Of a DNA stretch of 64,000 nt, positions 47,101 through 55,883 are shown piece after piece. A program made the translations under genes and the position numbers. The DNA comes from Ruminococcus flavefaciens. Its GTDB lineage: Bacteria > Bacillota > Clostridia > Oscillospirales > Ruminococcaceae. The notes under the pieces are model-generated. The model searched no databases and was not told where the DNA came from. It was given only the letters and a program-made list of their open reading frames with translations. The DNA lies in contig DBYI01000085.1 of NCBI GenBank assembly GCA_002310115.1, positions 1 through 64,000 of the forward strand, written 5' to 3'. The first letter of the stretch is position 1. Each line of letters begins with the position of its first letter.

Positions 47101-49959
47101 CTTCACCTGCTCAAGTTCCTTACCTGTGTCAACCAGAGACTTTGCAGGCTCTTTAAAACCATTCCAGCGACTGTCACCGATGATATCAGGAAGTAGCTGT
47201 TCACCGCTAGCAGATGCCGAAATAATCTCCGCTGCAAGTTTACACTCCTCAAATGTCATCTCACTGCTTCCAGTAAACGCTGCAAGTTGAGCAGTATTAC
47301 TTTCAGCAGCCGTAAGAGCTGTTTTCAACTCCTTTAGTTTTGTCTCCATAGCTGTTCGGGTCTCTGGAGTACACTCAGCAAGTTCGCATACACCTAGGGC
47401 AGTAGTTGTTACATCACCGAACTCACGCCCCGCCGCAGCAAGACTTTGCAAAGTATCTCTCCAAGTAGAATATGAGGTCTCACTCATGGCATCAAGCTGA
47501 TCATTTGTGAAAGTAAACTTTCCTCCAGACTTGCTGTTCTTTTCGTATCTCACAGCTGCATCGTACATTGAACAGCCAAAATTACGCTTTTTGTGTATCT
47601 CCTCCATTGTGCCATTGAGCTCTTTTCGCATTTCCGCTATCTTATCAGCTTGTGCCTTGTATTCAGCGGGTTTCTTGATACGTCCAACATTTAGAGTTTC
47701 CTCAAGTTGCTTGAGAACTGCTCTCTTCTGAGCTTTATTTGAATGGAGCTCTATGCAAAAATGACCAAGCCCTACCTTGTTCAATCGCTTTTCTACAACT
47801 GACAATGCTGCCATTTTCTCAGCTACAAAAAGTACTGATTTCCCCTGATAAAGAGCACTAGCTATCATATTAGTTATGGTTTGAGACTTACCACTTCCAG
47901 GAGGTCCGTGAAGAACGAAGCTCTTCCCCTGAGAAGCTGCATAAACAGCCGCAAGCTGCGATGAATCAGCACTTAACGGAACAACAAGGTCAGTAGGAGC
48001 CACATTGTTATCAAGATCAAGGGGAGATATGTACAGATCGTCCCCTTCCCATTCTGTCTTTCCAGAAATAAGACTTGCAACCACCTTATTTTGGGCAAGA
48101 TCATCCGCACGATTGCGGATATCATTCCACATTATAAACCGATTAAAAGAGAACTGACCGATAAAAGCATATTCTACTATATCCCACCGTGGCTGTGACA
48201 TAATATTCTGCCTTACAGTATTAAATATGAGTTGTAGATTAACTCCGTTCTCATCCTCTGGAACAGGATCAAGCCCTTTGATATCTATACCGAATGTCTG
48301 GCGCATATACTCAAGCATAGTAATATTAACCTGAGTATCCTCGTCACGCATACGAATCACGTATGCTTTTTCCTGAACCTTTCTGATAATGTCAATAGGG
48401 ACAAGTATGAGTGGCGCATAACGTGGCTTATCACTCTTTTCCGTCTCATACCAGCGAATGAAGCCGAGAGCAAGATAAATGGTATTTACCCCATTTTCTT
48501 CCATACTCACCTTTGCCTGTCTGTGTAGCTTCTTCATTATCTTTTCAAGATCTGTCTCTTTCAAAAAAGTACGAAGGCGATGACTCTTGAACTCTGATTC
48601 TGATATAGTGGTTATGATATCCTTTTCATTTTCAATCTCGTATATCTTACTGTCAGATATTTGCAACGTCATATCATTGGGCAATGGCATTACTTTAAAG
48701 TCTTCGCCCTTTGATATTTCATCCTCAAGCACTCCCAAATCACTTGCCATGAGTTGGACACTCATTGATGTTGCTCGAAAATTCAGCAGGCTGTTACGCA
48801 GGCTGAGGTCAAGGAGCTTTCTTTCCCACATTACCTGTTTAGTGACCTCTCTTGCTTCTCCGCTTATCGCTTGCGCGGAAATATCTATTTCATTAGGAGC
48901 AGATGTAATCTCAGACTTCTTTCTAGCACCGTAGTCCACAGCCTTGAACGTACCATTCTCTGAAACTCTTGATGGTATGGGGCGAATACCACTTGAACGT
49001 GTACGACTTATGTCTATGGCAAAGCAGAACTTCGACTCATCATCAAGATGATCAGCCGCATGTTTTTCCGCACTGTCAAAATCGGTGTTCTTTCCTGCAA
49101 CAAAGTCAGTACACTCGACTAGGTTTATAGCATCTATACCGTGAGCTATACGCTTTGTAAGAGCTGACATATCATACTGAATGCAATCAGAAAAATTTTC
49201 TTCCTCAAGCCAGCAGCCTGCAAATGCGTGCCCCTGTATAATTACAATAATCGGGTTTAGTCCAACAGCTTCAAGGCATGAACAATAAAGCACGGCAAGA
49301 TCAAGACATGTTCCCTGTCCTGTTTCGAGCACCGTGTCCGGCATACGTATACGCTGAGCAGCTTCAAAGCTTGCTGGAGGCATAGTATATCCGATATTCT
49401 TTTCCTGTAACGCCGCGTATATTGCTCCCATCTGCTGTTTTACAATATTAGGATTCTTGGTCTGATATCCTGTAAAAGAAGGATTTCCGCACCATTTATT
49501 TAGATAAACTCCTGCTGCGGCGATTAATTCCTGAACTTTCGGATGATTAGGCGTAACAAATGCCACAGCAGTTTCGGGCATGAAGTTAATTCCAGACCAT
49601 TGATCGTAGGCAAGAAGCTCTATGCTCCTGCTTTCCTCCGCTATAACGTCATCGCCGATAAGAGCCTGAATAGTAACACTTCCAACAAGCTTTTCCGTAA
49701 GGCTAAAAAGATAGTCCGACAATAAAATTATATTCACAGGTGAAATTTCAACGGGCTGGGACGGTTTCAGGTCAACAGGCACAGACTCAAATACCTTAGC
49801 AAATTCAGGTTCAAAGCTTATTCTAAGGCGAACATTTTTAAGTTCTTCTTCAGTATTATTGGTCATTACCATATTTCTGAATACTGGAACATAATTCTGC
49901 TGCATTGCAAAATTGATCTGAGCAGTCATATTCCCACCAAATATTATCTTATTTTCCAT
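44188..49959 (-). CDS. Giant DUF4011/SF1 helicase with transglutaminase-like and nuclease-like domains
   Basis: A 1,923-residue protein. About 1-120 is a beta-sandwich. About 135-320 is transglutaminase-like (GQGTCLDLAVLYCSCLEAVG with Cys218; GHAFAGCW with His244). DUF4011 starts near 377 (WERKLLDLSLRNSLLNF). A COG1112-type SF1 helicase follows, with Walker A GPPGSGKS (685-692), IFDEASQLP, VVGDPKQLPPTSF, WHYRSRHESLIAYSN, ENVQGDERDVI and NVAISRSK. A Vsr/MTES_1575-like nuclease domain follows (GYDCKCSVGCSDYKVDVAV), where the usual GIExD reads GINCGN. The C-terminus is DUF3320-like. DUF4011-helicase-Vsr proteins have been tied to phage defence (as I recall, 'hhe'). Start at 49959 chosen for GGAGGA. 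Confidence 0.87.
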   Translation of the reverse strand: MENKIIFGGNMTAQINFAMQQNYVPVFRNMVMTNNTEEELKNVRLRISFEPEFAKVFESVPVDLKPSQPVEISPVNIILLSDYLFSLTEKLVGSVTIQALIGDDVIAEESRSIELLAYDQWSGINFMPETAVAFVTPNHPKVQELIAAAGVYLNKWCGNPSFTGYQTKNPNIVKQQMGAIYAALQEKNIGYTMPPASFEAAQRIRMPDTVLETGQGTCLDLAVLYCSCLEAVGLNPIIVIIQGHAFAGCWLEEENFSDCIQYDMSALTKRIAHGIDAINLVECTDFVAGKNTDFDSAEKHAADHLDDESKFCFAIDISRTRSSGIRPIPSRVSENGTFKAVDYGARKKSEITSAPNEIDISAQAISGEAREVTKQVMWERKLLDLSLRNSLLNFRATSMSVQLMASDLGVLEDEISKGEDFKVMPLPNDMTLQISDSKIYEIENEKDIITTISESEFKSHRLRTFLKETDLEKIMKKLHRQAKVSMEENGVNTIYLALGFIRWYETEKSDKPRYAPLILVPIDIIRKVQEKAYVIRMRDEDTQVNITMLEYMRQTFGIDIKGLDPVPEDENGVNLQLIFNTVRQNIMSQPRWDIVEYAFIGQFSFNRFIMWNDIRNRADDLAQNKVVASLISGKTEWEGDDLYISPLDLDNNVAPTDLVVPLSADSSQLAAVYAASQGKSFVLHGPPGSGKSQTITNMIASALYQGKSVLFVAEKMAALSVVEKRLNKVGLGHFCIELHSNKAQKRAVLKQLEETLNVGRIKKPAEYKAQADKIAEMRKELNGTMEEIHKKRNFGCSMYDAAVRYEKNSKSGGKFTFTNDQLDAMSETSYSTWRDTLQSLAAAGREFGDVTTTALGVCELAECTPETRTAMETKLKELKTALTAAESNTAQLAAFTGSSEMTFEECKLAAEIISASASGEQLLPDIIGDSRWNGFKEPAKSLVDTGKELEQVKNDLLSQFELSVLGYNASDALVKWKTAQGKWFLAKSIGSKKLVKELAAHAKSASTVTKENITQYYDKINKFNSLKEQVASAQPELLKYFANIKLDENADWNAVENCVARSSELGEKVAASTFSAEIKQRLRDSLSTGVNGDTSKIVADYAALENVASQLRDTFGINSDKLITGENWGKDAQVKVDAVIDELPQLKEWTGIVTICNKLREYGIGNVADAYINGDVPTDQLVSAFDCDISKSMVISTISRNSVLSRFQGTLFEDTIRKFGEVLDSFSTLSIKELAAELSAKIPTPGSSANSSEIGILQKAIKSNGRMMSIRKLFDSIPNLLRRMCPVMLMSPISVAQYIDPSYPKFDLVIFDEASQLPTCEAVGAIARGENVIVVGDPKQLPPTSFFASNQVDEENYEKEDLESVLDDCLALSMPQKHLLWHYRSRHESLIAYSNSKYYENKLYTFPSPDDQVSEVSWVHVEGYYDKSSTRTNKAEAQAVVEEICRRLRDSELRKMSIGVVTFSLPQQNLIDDLLMDAYRDDPKLEEYANEMYEPILIKNLENVQGDERDVIMFSIGYGPDKDGKVSMNFGPLNRDGGWRRLNVAISRSKCKMIVFSVITPDMIDLSRTRSDGVEGLKGFLEFAAKGRSALPVKAGSKTSSYGFETVVAEELKKLGYDCKCSVGCSDYKVDVAVIDPDKPDTYIMGINCGNESYFHNGTASDRSLSQPSVLKGLGWNVMNVYIIDWLDNKEKVLGRIKSEIDSALERHRNPEAVPKTEEKKKQEIVFETEEVSSFEESFDEFKSFKIKALGTSENFTEAASAKITKCINDILEAEAPMNKKSLAKKTFSCWGISRPGTNMKALFEVAFEKADKKVTSAGENEYVWLSSQVPEEYDKCRTVYKNDEKRDIDDVAPEEIAVGIKKIMSRQVAMAREDLLREVAHLFGFTRMTGTLETSVALGIKAAKNRGWVGFSEDGRVSYTGN

Positions 49960-50056
49960 ACAGTCCTCCATTCTGCCATCGGCGATACATAATACTATTT
50001 CTATCATACCACATTTTGATTTATATTACAATATTTACTGCAAAAAAAGTAAACAA

Positions 50057-50089
50057 AAACCACAGAGAAACTTAACTTCCCTGTGGTTT
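50057..50089 (-). terminator. Terminator of the beta-helix transferase gene
   Basis: AAACCACAG (50057-50065) pairs with CTGTGGTTT (50081-50089); the minus strand continues TTGTTTACTTTTTTT. Confidence 0.82.
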
Positions 50090-50123
50090 AAAAAATGATC
50101 TTTGCTTAATGATAATTATAGTT

Positions 50124-50789
50124 TCAGTTCTTGTGGACTATAACTCCGCCTGTCTTGTAAATGCTGTCCGAAGGGATAACGCCCCTTACACAGCTTGTAG
50201 GATAAATATTTGAATTAGAACCAACCACTGTTCCTGGATTAAGTACACTGTTGCAACCGACTTCAACGTAATCACCAAGCATTGCACCTATCTTCTTAAT
50301 GCCAGTTTCTATATTCTCATTGCCAGACTTAATAACTACATTGGTCTTGTCAGACTTAACATTAGATGTTATAGAACCTGCTCCCATGTGTGATTTATAG
50401 CCGAGAATACTGTCTCCGACATAATTGTAATGCGGAGTCTGAACGTTGTCAAAAAGAATAACATTCTTAAGCTCAACTGAATTTCCAACTACACAATTCT
50501 CACCAACAAGAGCACTTCCTCTTATGAAAGCACCGTGACGAACCTCTGTACCTGCACCAATAATACACGGAGCTCCAAGATAAGCTGTCGGGAATATTTT
50601 AGCAGTCTTATGTACCCATACGTTTTCTGAAGGATTGTCATACTCTTCACTGCTCAGAGTCTTTCCGAGCTCTATGATGAAATTACTGATACCCTTGAGC
50701 GCTTCCCATGGATATGTAAACTTACTAAGATAATCCTTTGCAGCCGTATGTGAAAGATCATAAAGTTCCGTGATTGTGATATTTTCCAT
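50124..50789 (-). CDS. Left-handed beta-helix nucleotidyl/acyl transferase-like protein
   Basis: A 221-residue protein of hexapeptide repeats (VHKTAKIFPTAYLGAPCIIG, GTEVRHGAFIRGSALVGENC, VGNSVELKNVILFDNVQTPHYNYVG, GAMLGDYVEVGCNSVLNPGTVVG). It resembles the C-terminal acetyltransferase half of GlmU and related UDP-GlcNAc pyrophosphorylases but lacks the N-terminal nucleotidyltransferase domain. The substrate is unknown, probably a sugar phosphate. The ATG at 50789 suits the AGGAG 11 nt upstream; a GTG four codons earlier sits right on it. Confidence 0.83.
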   Translation of the reverse strand: MENITITELYDLSHTAAKDYLSKFTYPWEALKGISNFIIELGKTLSSEEYDNPSENVWVHKTAKIFPTAYLGAPCIIGAGTEVRHGAFIRGSALVGENCVVGNSVELKNVILFDNVQTPHYNYVGDSILGYKSHMGAGSITSNVKSDKTNVVIKSGNENIETGIKKIGAMLGDYVEVGCNSVLNPGTVVGSNSNIYPTSCVRGVIPSDSIYKTGGVIVHKN

Positions 50790-50978
50790 ATTCAATTCCA
50801 CTCCTGATATTCATATATATTGCACATATAATTATACTCTCCATGTAGCATATTGTCAAGGATTTAATGCTTATTTTCCATGTTGGACTATTCAGGCTTT
50901 ACTTTTCAGTCACAATATGGTAAAATATAATATATGTAGTTATTTCTACAAACGTAACAAACACAGGAAGTGTTAAAA

Positions 50979-51887
50979 ATGATAAAAAAGATTTTTAGTA
51001 GAGCGATAATAACTATTATCATTTTGCTTTCTATACTTTCCCTGGCAGTCTCACTGCTGGCGATAGTCTATATGAAAAACAGCCCCCACGGAGTAAAAGC
51101 AGCCGTGAATATAGAAACAGTCCCTACACTTACAACCGAAACAACTATAACTTATTCAATATCTTCAACAAGCACAACAATTACAACAGTTCCTTCAACT
51201 TCAACTAGGAACTCTACAGAAACAACTACTGCTTTTACAACTACAGCAGAAAATGTTCCTGTCCCAAGCAGGTATGTCGGGACTTCACCTAACAGTGCCT
51301 TTTATCAGGAAAACCTCGTTACTGCAGGCGATTCCATTACTCTTGGACTTAAATACTATGGATTTATACCAAAAGAGCACAGCATTGCTGGTGATTCGGT
51401 TTCTATGTGGAACCTCTCACATTTCAGCTTCTCCGTAGGTGATGAAGAACTTGAACTCGTTGATGCTGTGGAAAGAATTCAGCCAAAAATGCTTTATATG
51501 TGGATTGGCATGAATGATGTGAACTTGAATATGCCTCAGAAATTCGTGAAAAAGTATCGCCAGGTAATTGATGAAATAAGGGAACGTGTTCCTGATATAA
51601 CCATTATAATTGCAACAATAACTCCCGTAAGTTCGGGCTGCAAAGTTGTCAAAAACACTATAATCCGAGATTACAATGCTGCTCTCATGGAAATGGTCAA
51701 GCGAATAGATTCACCTGATGTGCTGTTTTTTGATGCTTATTCCATTATCTGCGACAATGATCTTAATCTTACTAGCGGATACAGCTCGGGTGACGGTATG
51801 CACCTCTATATCCCTTGCTATACTGATATAATGACCGCTTTGTTCGATTATCTTGATACTACAGATGTAAAATCCAAACTTGAATAA
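50979..51887 (+). CDS. Membrane-anchored SGNH/GDSL-family hydrolase
   Basis: A 302-residue protein. It has an N-terminal membrane anchor or signal (about 7-33), a Ser/Thr-rich linker (about 45-95, rich in TTT/TST) and an extracellular SGNH esterase domain (about 110-300). The blocks are TAGDSITLG (Ser), the later Gly/Asn block WIGMNDVN and the terminal DGMHL (Asp, His). It may deacetylate cell-wall or plant polysaccharide; the substrate is unknown. The ATG at 50979 is chosen for ACAGGAAG about 9 nt upstream; a GTG start three codons earlier is possible. Confidence 0.87.
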   Translation: MIKKIFSRAIITIIILLSILSLAVSLLAIVYMKNSPHGVKAAVNIETVPTLTTETTITYSISSTSTTITTVPSTSTRNSTETTTAFTTTAENVPVPSRYVGTSPNSAFYQENLVTAGDSITLGLKYYGFIPKEHSIAGDSVSMWNLSHFSFSVGDEELELVDAVERIQPKMLYMWIGMNDVNLNMPQKFVKKYRQVIDEIRERVPDITIIIATITPVSSGCKVVKNTIIRDYNAALMEMVKRIDSPDVLFFDAYSIICDNDLNLTSGYSSGDGMHLYIPCYTDIMTALFDYLDTTDVKSKLE

Positions 51888-51889
51888 TA

Positions 51890-51917
51890 AAAAGCTGCCT
51901 CACGGCAGCTTTTTATT
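51890..51917. terminator. Bidirectional terminator (SGNH hydrolase / his operon)
   Basis: AAAAGCTGCC (51890-51899), loop TCAC and GGCAGCTTTT (51904-51913). The plus strand continues TATT, and the minus side also has a T-run from the stem. It closes both the rightward hydrolase gene and the leftward his operon. Confidence 0.88.
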
Positions 51918-52254
51918 ATGTGTTCTTATCAACTTCGTGGAATTTCTTAAGGTTTCCTATTTTTTCATTTCTTTCGTCAAGAACTCTCTCAACATCAGAC
52001 CAGTCAAGTCCCTGATTAGCACAGAGCACCATTACATGATAAAGAAGGTCATTTATCTCATTCATTAGTTCATCATTATTGCCATTTTTTGCAGCGATAA
52101 CTGTTTCTGTAGCTTCCTCGCCAACTTTCTTACAAATCTTATCCACACCCTTTTCAAAAAGGTAGCATGTATATGAATTTTCAGCGGCAGTTCCATTTTC
52201 AAACTGCTTTTTTCTTTCCTTGATAACTTCAAATATTTCCTGATAAACTGTCAT
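51916..52254 (-). CDS. hisE: Phosphoribosyl-ATP pyrophosphatase
   Basis: A 112-residue all-helical NTP-pyrophosphatase (MazG-like), histidine pathway step 2. Metal-binding Glu/Asp motifs are visible in KKVGEEATETVIAAKN and ELMNEINDLLYHVMVL. It is encoded separately from HisI, which it follows immediately (the stop of hisI and the start of hisE share a base). Last gene of the operon. Confidence 0.95.
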   Translation of the reverse strand: MTVYQEIFEVIKERKKQFENGTAAENSYTCYLFEKGVDKICKKVGEEATETVIAAKNGNNDELMNEINDLLYHVMVLCANQGLDWSDVERVLDERNEKIGNLKKFHEVDKNT

Positions 52255-52604
52255 TATTCATTCTCCTCTGTATTATAAATTTCATTGAAAAAGCAGCTGT
52301 AGCTTCCTGTATGACAGGCAACTCCTGTCTGCTCAACATTTACAAGCAGTGTATCATTGTCGCAATCACCATATATTGATACGACTTTCTGCAGATGTCC
52401 CGATGTCGCGCCTTTGTTCCAGTATTCCTGACGAGACCGGCTCCAGAACCACGTATAACCTGTTTCAAGAGTTTTTTTCAGGCTCTCTTTATTCATATAC
52501 GCAAGCATAAGAACTGTTTTTGTATTTACCTCATAGCATATTGCTGGAATAAGCTCTCCCTTTTCAAAGAATTTATCGATATCGTTCAAATCAATCTTTA
52601 TCAT
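52254..52604 (-). CDS. hisI: Phosphoribosyl-AMP cyclohydrolase
   Basis: A 116-residue zinc enzyme that opens the purine ring of PR-AMP (histidine pathway step 3). Conserved WFWSRSRQEYWNKGATSG and the metal-binding CDNDTLLV and VACHTGSYSCFF segments are all present. Monofunctional form. It overlaps the AAA ATPase gene upstream by one base. Confidence 0.96.
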   Translation of the reverse strand: MIKIDLNDIDKFFEKGELIPAICYEVNTKTVLMLAYMNKESLKKTLETGYTWFWSRSRQEYWNKGATSGHLQKVVSIYGDCDNDTLLVNVEQTGVACHTGSYSCFFNEIYNTEENE

Positions 52605-53350
52605 TATATATCCTCCTTTTCTACAAATAGATGATCTATCATCCGCTTAGGATCGTCCATAAAAGCTTTCATAACAGTGTATGTTTCGGTGTTTTTATAT
52701 TCTGTCTCATTGATTCCACTTTCTGTAAGCTCAAATATTACAGAATCCGGATATGCAAGGATAATTGGTGAATGAGTCGCTATTATGAACTGACTACCCT
52801 GCTTTACAAGTTCATTTATCCTTATTAGCAGTGACATCTGCCTTGACGGTGAAAGTGCAGCTTCGGGCTCATCTAGGATATACATTCCGCGACCTGCAAA
52901 ACGATTCATAACAAGTGAAAAGAAACTCTCACCATGAGACTGCTCATGTAATGATACTCCACCATATGCTCTAAGTAGTTTGCCGCTTCCTCCATCCGCA
53001 TCGTCCAGATACGAAGCAGCATTGTAAAAACTTTCTGCACGAAGAAAAAAACCTGTTTTCGGACGTTCAATCCCTCGTATAAGCTTTATGACACTGTGTA
53101 GCTCCGAATGTGTTTCCTTCGTGGTAAAAGAATAATTCAATGAACCGCCCTCTGCATTAAAACCATACTTCACTGCTATCGCTTCGAGAAGTGTAGATTT
53201 TCCAGTACCATTCTCACCTACAAAATAAGTTACAGGTCTTTGTAATTCTAATTCTTCCATTTGGGCAAGGCTTTTCACAGCAGGAATCTTCGCAGTGTAT
53301 CCGAGCTCATATGAAAGTCTGTCAAGCTTAACGCTTCTGATGTAGTTCAT
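52604..53350 (-). CDS. AAA/ABC-type ATPase embedded in the his operon
   Basis: A 248-residue ATPase of the small SMC/ABC-like type: TYFVGENGTGKSTLLEAIA (Walker A near 42-60), MYILDEPEAALSP (Walker B near 155-167) and IIATHSPIIL (His switch). It has no membrane domain and no coiled coil, so it is not a classical transporter ATPase. It overlaps hisF and hisI by one base at each end, so it is translated as part of the operon. Such ATPases sometimes act in overcoming-lysogenisation-type defence or DNA handling; nothing here supports a specific role. Confidence 0.85.
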   Translation of the reverse strand: MNYIRSVKLDRLSYELGYTAKIPAVKSLAQMEELELQRPVTYFVGENGTGKSTLLEAIAVKYGFNAEGGSLNYSFTTKETHSELHSVIKLIRGIERPKTGFFLRAESFYNAASYLDDADGGSGKLLRAYGGVSLHEQSHGESFFSLVMNRFAGRGMYILDEPEAALSPSRQMSLLIRINELVKQGSQFIIATHSPIILAYPDSVIFELTESGINETEYKNTETYTVMKAFMDDPKRMIDHLFVEKEDI

Positions 53351-54105
53351 CAGCGAACTATAACACCCTTACCTCGGCAATAGTCCTTGACTTCGCCTAC
53401 AGTAAGCTCCTTGAAGTGAAAAAGTGAAGCAGCAAGAGCGGCGGTAGCTCCTGTTTTCTCAAAAACCTCATAGAAATCATTTATCTTTCCTGCTCCGCCG
53501 CTTGCAATAACAGGAATGGAACAATTGTCACAAACGGCTTTCAACATTGGGATATCGAAGCCCTCTTTTGTTCCGTCAGCATCTATGGAGTTAAGGCATA
53601 TCTCACCTGCTCCTAGCTTTTCAATAGTGTGTACCCAGTCAATGAGATCAATTCCCATATCTTTACGACCACCATTTATGTACACTGTCCACTTGTTATC
53701 CCTAATCTTCTTAGCATCGATCCCTACGCATATGCACTGGCTTCCAAATATATCCGCTCCATCCTTTATAAGCTGTGGATTCTGAACAGCCTGTGAGTTT
53801 ACGGATACTTTGTCAGCGCCTGCGCGAAGAGCTTCACGGATATCATCTACTGTTTTGATACCTCCGCCGACTGTCAGCGGTACAAATACCTTTTTGGCAG
53901 TATCCCTTACAACATCAAGAAAAACTCCGCGTCCTTCAAATGAAGCTGTTATATCGTAAAATACTATCTCATCAGCGCCCTGCTTATTGTACTCCTCAGC
54001 ACACTCAACAGGATCGCCTACGTCACGAACTCCTTCAAAATTTACGCCCTTTACTACCTTGCCGTTTCTAACATCAAGGCAAGGGATTATTCTCTTTGCG
54101 AGCAT
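53350..54105 (-). CDS. hisF: Imidazole glycerol phosphate synthase cyclase subunit
   Basis: A 251-residue (beta-alpha)8 barrel that uses ammonia from HisH to form imidazole glycerol phosphate and AICAR. IIPCLDVRNGKVVKG carries the catalytic Asp11, and CLNSIDADGTKEGFD the second catalytic Asp (about 130). The phosphate-binding VTVGGGIKTVDD-like and ASGGAGKINDF loops are intact. It is adjacent to, but not next to, its partner hisH in this operon. Confidence 0.97.
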   Translation of the reverse strand: MLAKRIIPCLDVRNGKVVKGVNFEGVRDVGDPVECAEEYNKQGADEIVFYDITASFEGRGVFLDVVRDTAKKVFVPLTVGGGIKTVDDIREALRAGADKVSVNSQAVQNPQLIKDGADIFGSQCICVGIDAKKIRDNKWTVYINGGRKDMGIDLIDWVHTIEKLGAGEICLNSIDADGTKEGFDIPMLKAVCDNCSIPVIASGGAGKINDFYEVFEKTGATAALAASLFHFKELTVGEVKDYCRGKGVIVR

Positions 54106-54117
54106 TTTCTCACTTCC

Positions 54118-54684
54118 TTAAAAATTGTTTCTTATTATCTTGACGAATATAACCACTGCAAACAAAATGACCTCAGCTATGATTATATACTTTTTCGACT
54201 TTTTTAGCCTTACTTTGCTGTCGGCCGCCAGAAAAGCTCCAATTATTATAAGTAACGGCAAAGTCTGAAATTCCCTTATGGGTATGCCGAACGTAAACAT
54301 TCTCGTTTGTTGTACTACGCAATGAGCCCATATGGTATAAAACACCGACCAGAACAGCTTCATTGTATCAAGTGCTGCAATAAAAGTCATTCTGATGAAA
54401 CTTTCGTCTTCTACATTTAACTTTTTTCCGATATTCTTGACTTTTTTTGCCGCAACGCCTGCTAAAGTGAATATTCCCGCAAGTCCGAAACCAGCAATAA
54501 ACGGAAAAAAAGCCAGCCATTTCGAAGCGTAAACATCAAATTCATTGTCCTCGCCGTAATGTATACCTATCTGTTCGGGGAAATCCCTGTAAACCGCCAG
54601 CGTATACACGAAATACACGGCAAGTAGACCGAATGATATGATATTTACCGATGTATGAAACTTTTTAAAAGTCTTTTCATCCAT
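54118..54684 (-). CDS. DUF1648-like membrane protein
   Basis: A 188-residue membrane protein with five or so hydrophobic segments. The first part (FVYTLAVYRDFPEQIGIHYGEDNEFDVYASKWLAFFPFI) matches DUF1648, the N-terminal part of SdpI-like immunity or sensing proteins. The frame continues 40 codons upstream through hisA, so I start at the ATG at 54684, which overlaps the hisA stop. There is no strong ribosome-binding site, so translation probably depends on coupling to hisA. Role unknown. Confidence 0.75.
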   Translation of the reverse strand: MDEKTFKKFHTSVNIISFGLLAVYFVYTLAVYRDFPEQIGIHYGEDNEFDVYASKWLAFFPFIAGFGLAGIFTLAGVAAKKVKNIGKKLNVEDESFIRMTFIAALDTMKLFWSVFYTIWAHCVVQQTRMFTFGIPIREFQTLPLLIIIGAFLAADSKVRLKKSKKYIIIAEVILFAVVIFVKIIRNNF

Positions 54685-55402
54685 TTGAATACTCAATAGC
54701 TTCTTTGAGATCCAAAGTTCCCTTGTAAATCGACTTTCCGCAGATAGTACCGTAAAGTCCCATTTCCCTGCAAGCAACGATATCATCCATTGTATGAACT
54801 CCACCGCTTGCTACGATATTTGCTCTGCCCTCGGTTGCGTCTGCAAGCTTTTTGAGCTGTTCGCGGTTCACTCCAGAAAGAGTTCCGTCCTTGGAAATAT
54901 CAGTGAATATGAAATATTTTACGCCTGACTCTATCATTTTATCTGCAAGATCAATATAGTGAACGTCTGAGCTCTCTAGCCATCCTTCTGTCGCAACCAT
55001 TTCGTGCATTGCATCTATCCCTACGACTATCTTTTCACTGCCGAATTTCTCAACAGCTTCACATACAAGCTTGGGATTTTTTAGGGCTACAGAACCAAGA
55101 ATAACTCTTGTTATTCCCATATCAAGATAAGCCTTTATAGTCTCAAGGCTGCGGATACCGCCACCTAGCTCAACCTTCAGTCCAGTTTTTTCTGCAACAT
55201 CAGTATAAATCTTTGTATTAACAGGTCTGCCTTCCTTAGCACCGTCAAGGTCTACCATGTGTATCCACTCAGCTCCTGCCTTCTCGAAGCTCTTTGCAGT
55301 TTCAAGATAGTCTGATGCTACCTTTTCAACAGTAGAAAAGTCGCCCTTGAAAAGTCGGACACAATTACCGTCCTTAATATCTATTGCGGGAAAAATTATC
55401 AT
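54677..55402 (-). CDS. hisA: Phosphoribosylformimino-AICAR ribotide isomerase (ProFAR isomerase)
   Basis: A 241-residue (beta-alpha)8 barrel that isomerises ProFAR to PRFAR. MIIFPAIDIKDGNCVRL carries the catalytic Asp8, and FTDISKDGTLSGVN the second Asp (about 128). The phosphate loops VELGGGIRSLE and IVASGGVHTMDD are intact. It is followed by the overlapping DUF1648 gene and preceded by the FMN-type gene with a 24-nt gap. Confidence 0.97.
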   Translation of the reverse strand: MIIFPAIDIKDGNCVRLFKGDFSTVEKVASDYLETAKSFEKAGAEWIHMVDLDGAKEGRPVNTKIYTDVAEKTGLKVELGGGIRSLETIKAYLDMGITRVILGSVALKNPKLVCEAVEKFGSEKIVVGIDAMHEMVATEGWLESSDVHYIDLADKMIESGVKYFIFTDISKDGTLSGVNREQLKKLADATEGRANIVASGGVHTMDDIVACREMGLYGTICGKSIYKGTLDLKEAIEYSNG

Positions 55403-55426
55403 AAAAGCTCTCCTTTTTAATATTAT

Positions 55427-55882
55427 CTATATTCCCATGTATCTCTCAAAGGAATAACGCTGTTCTTTGATATCAAATACTTCAATAAACGGAACACTTT
55501 CATTATATATCCAGCGCTCTATATAAAGCGGTCTTAAAATGAAAAGGCGTTCATTTTTCAGAGCGGTATATGCATCAAACGAGCCTTGGAAGCAATCACG
55601 AAATATAGTACAGAATTCTGCATTGCCCAGAGGATGACCTTTTTCTTCGCATATTCCCTCAATTTGTATATTGTCTATGCACAGTGCAGCATACCCGTTA
55701 ACCGAAAGCTGATGATATTTTCTCAGCTCTTTGTCAGTCTGAAAATAGAACTCTCCATTTATCTGTACAACGCTCATCATACGCGACGATACCCTGTCAT
55801 TTTCAGATGTTGAAAGTACCATTTTCCTGCCTTTTCCGAAATCCTTAAAAAACCGCTTTAGTTTATCCGAAAACTGCTCCAT
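55427..55882 (-). CDS. Pyridoxamine 5'-phosphate oxidase-like flavoprotein
   Basis: A 151-residue split-barrel protein of the PNPOx-like family: MVLSTSENDRVSSRMMSVVQINGEFYFQTDKELRKYHQL, then NGYAALCIDNIQIEGICEEKG. It probably binds FMN, F420 or haem; there is no evidence of pyridoxine chemistry. It sits inside the his operon between the phosphatase gene (2-nt gap) and hisA. No link with histidine is apparent. Confidence 0.8.
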   Translation of the reverse strand: MEQFSDKLKRFFKDFGKGRKMVLSTSENDRVSSRMMSVVQINGEFYFQTDKELRKYHQLSVNGYAALCIDNIQIEGICEEKGHPLGNAEFCTIFRDCFQGSFDAYTALKNERLFILRPLYIERWIYNESVPFIEVFDIKEQRYSFERYMGI

Positions 55883-55883
55883 A

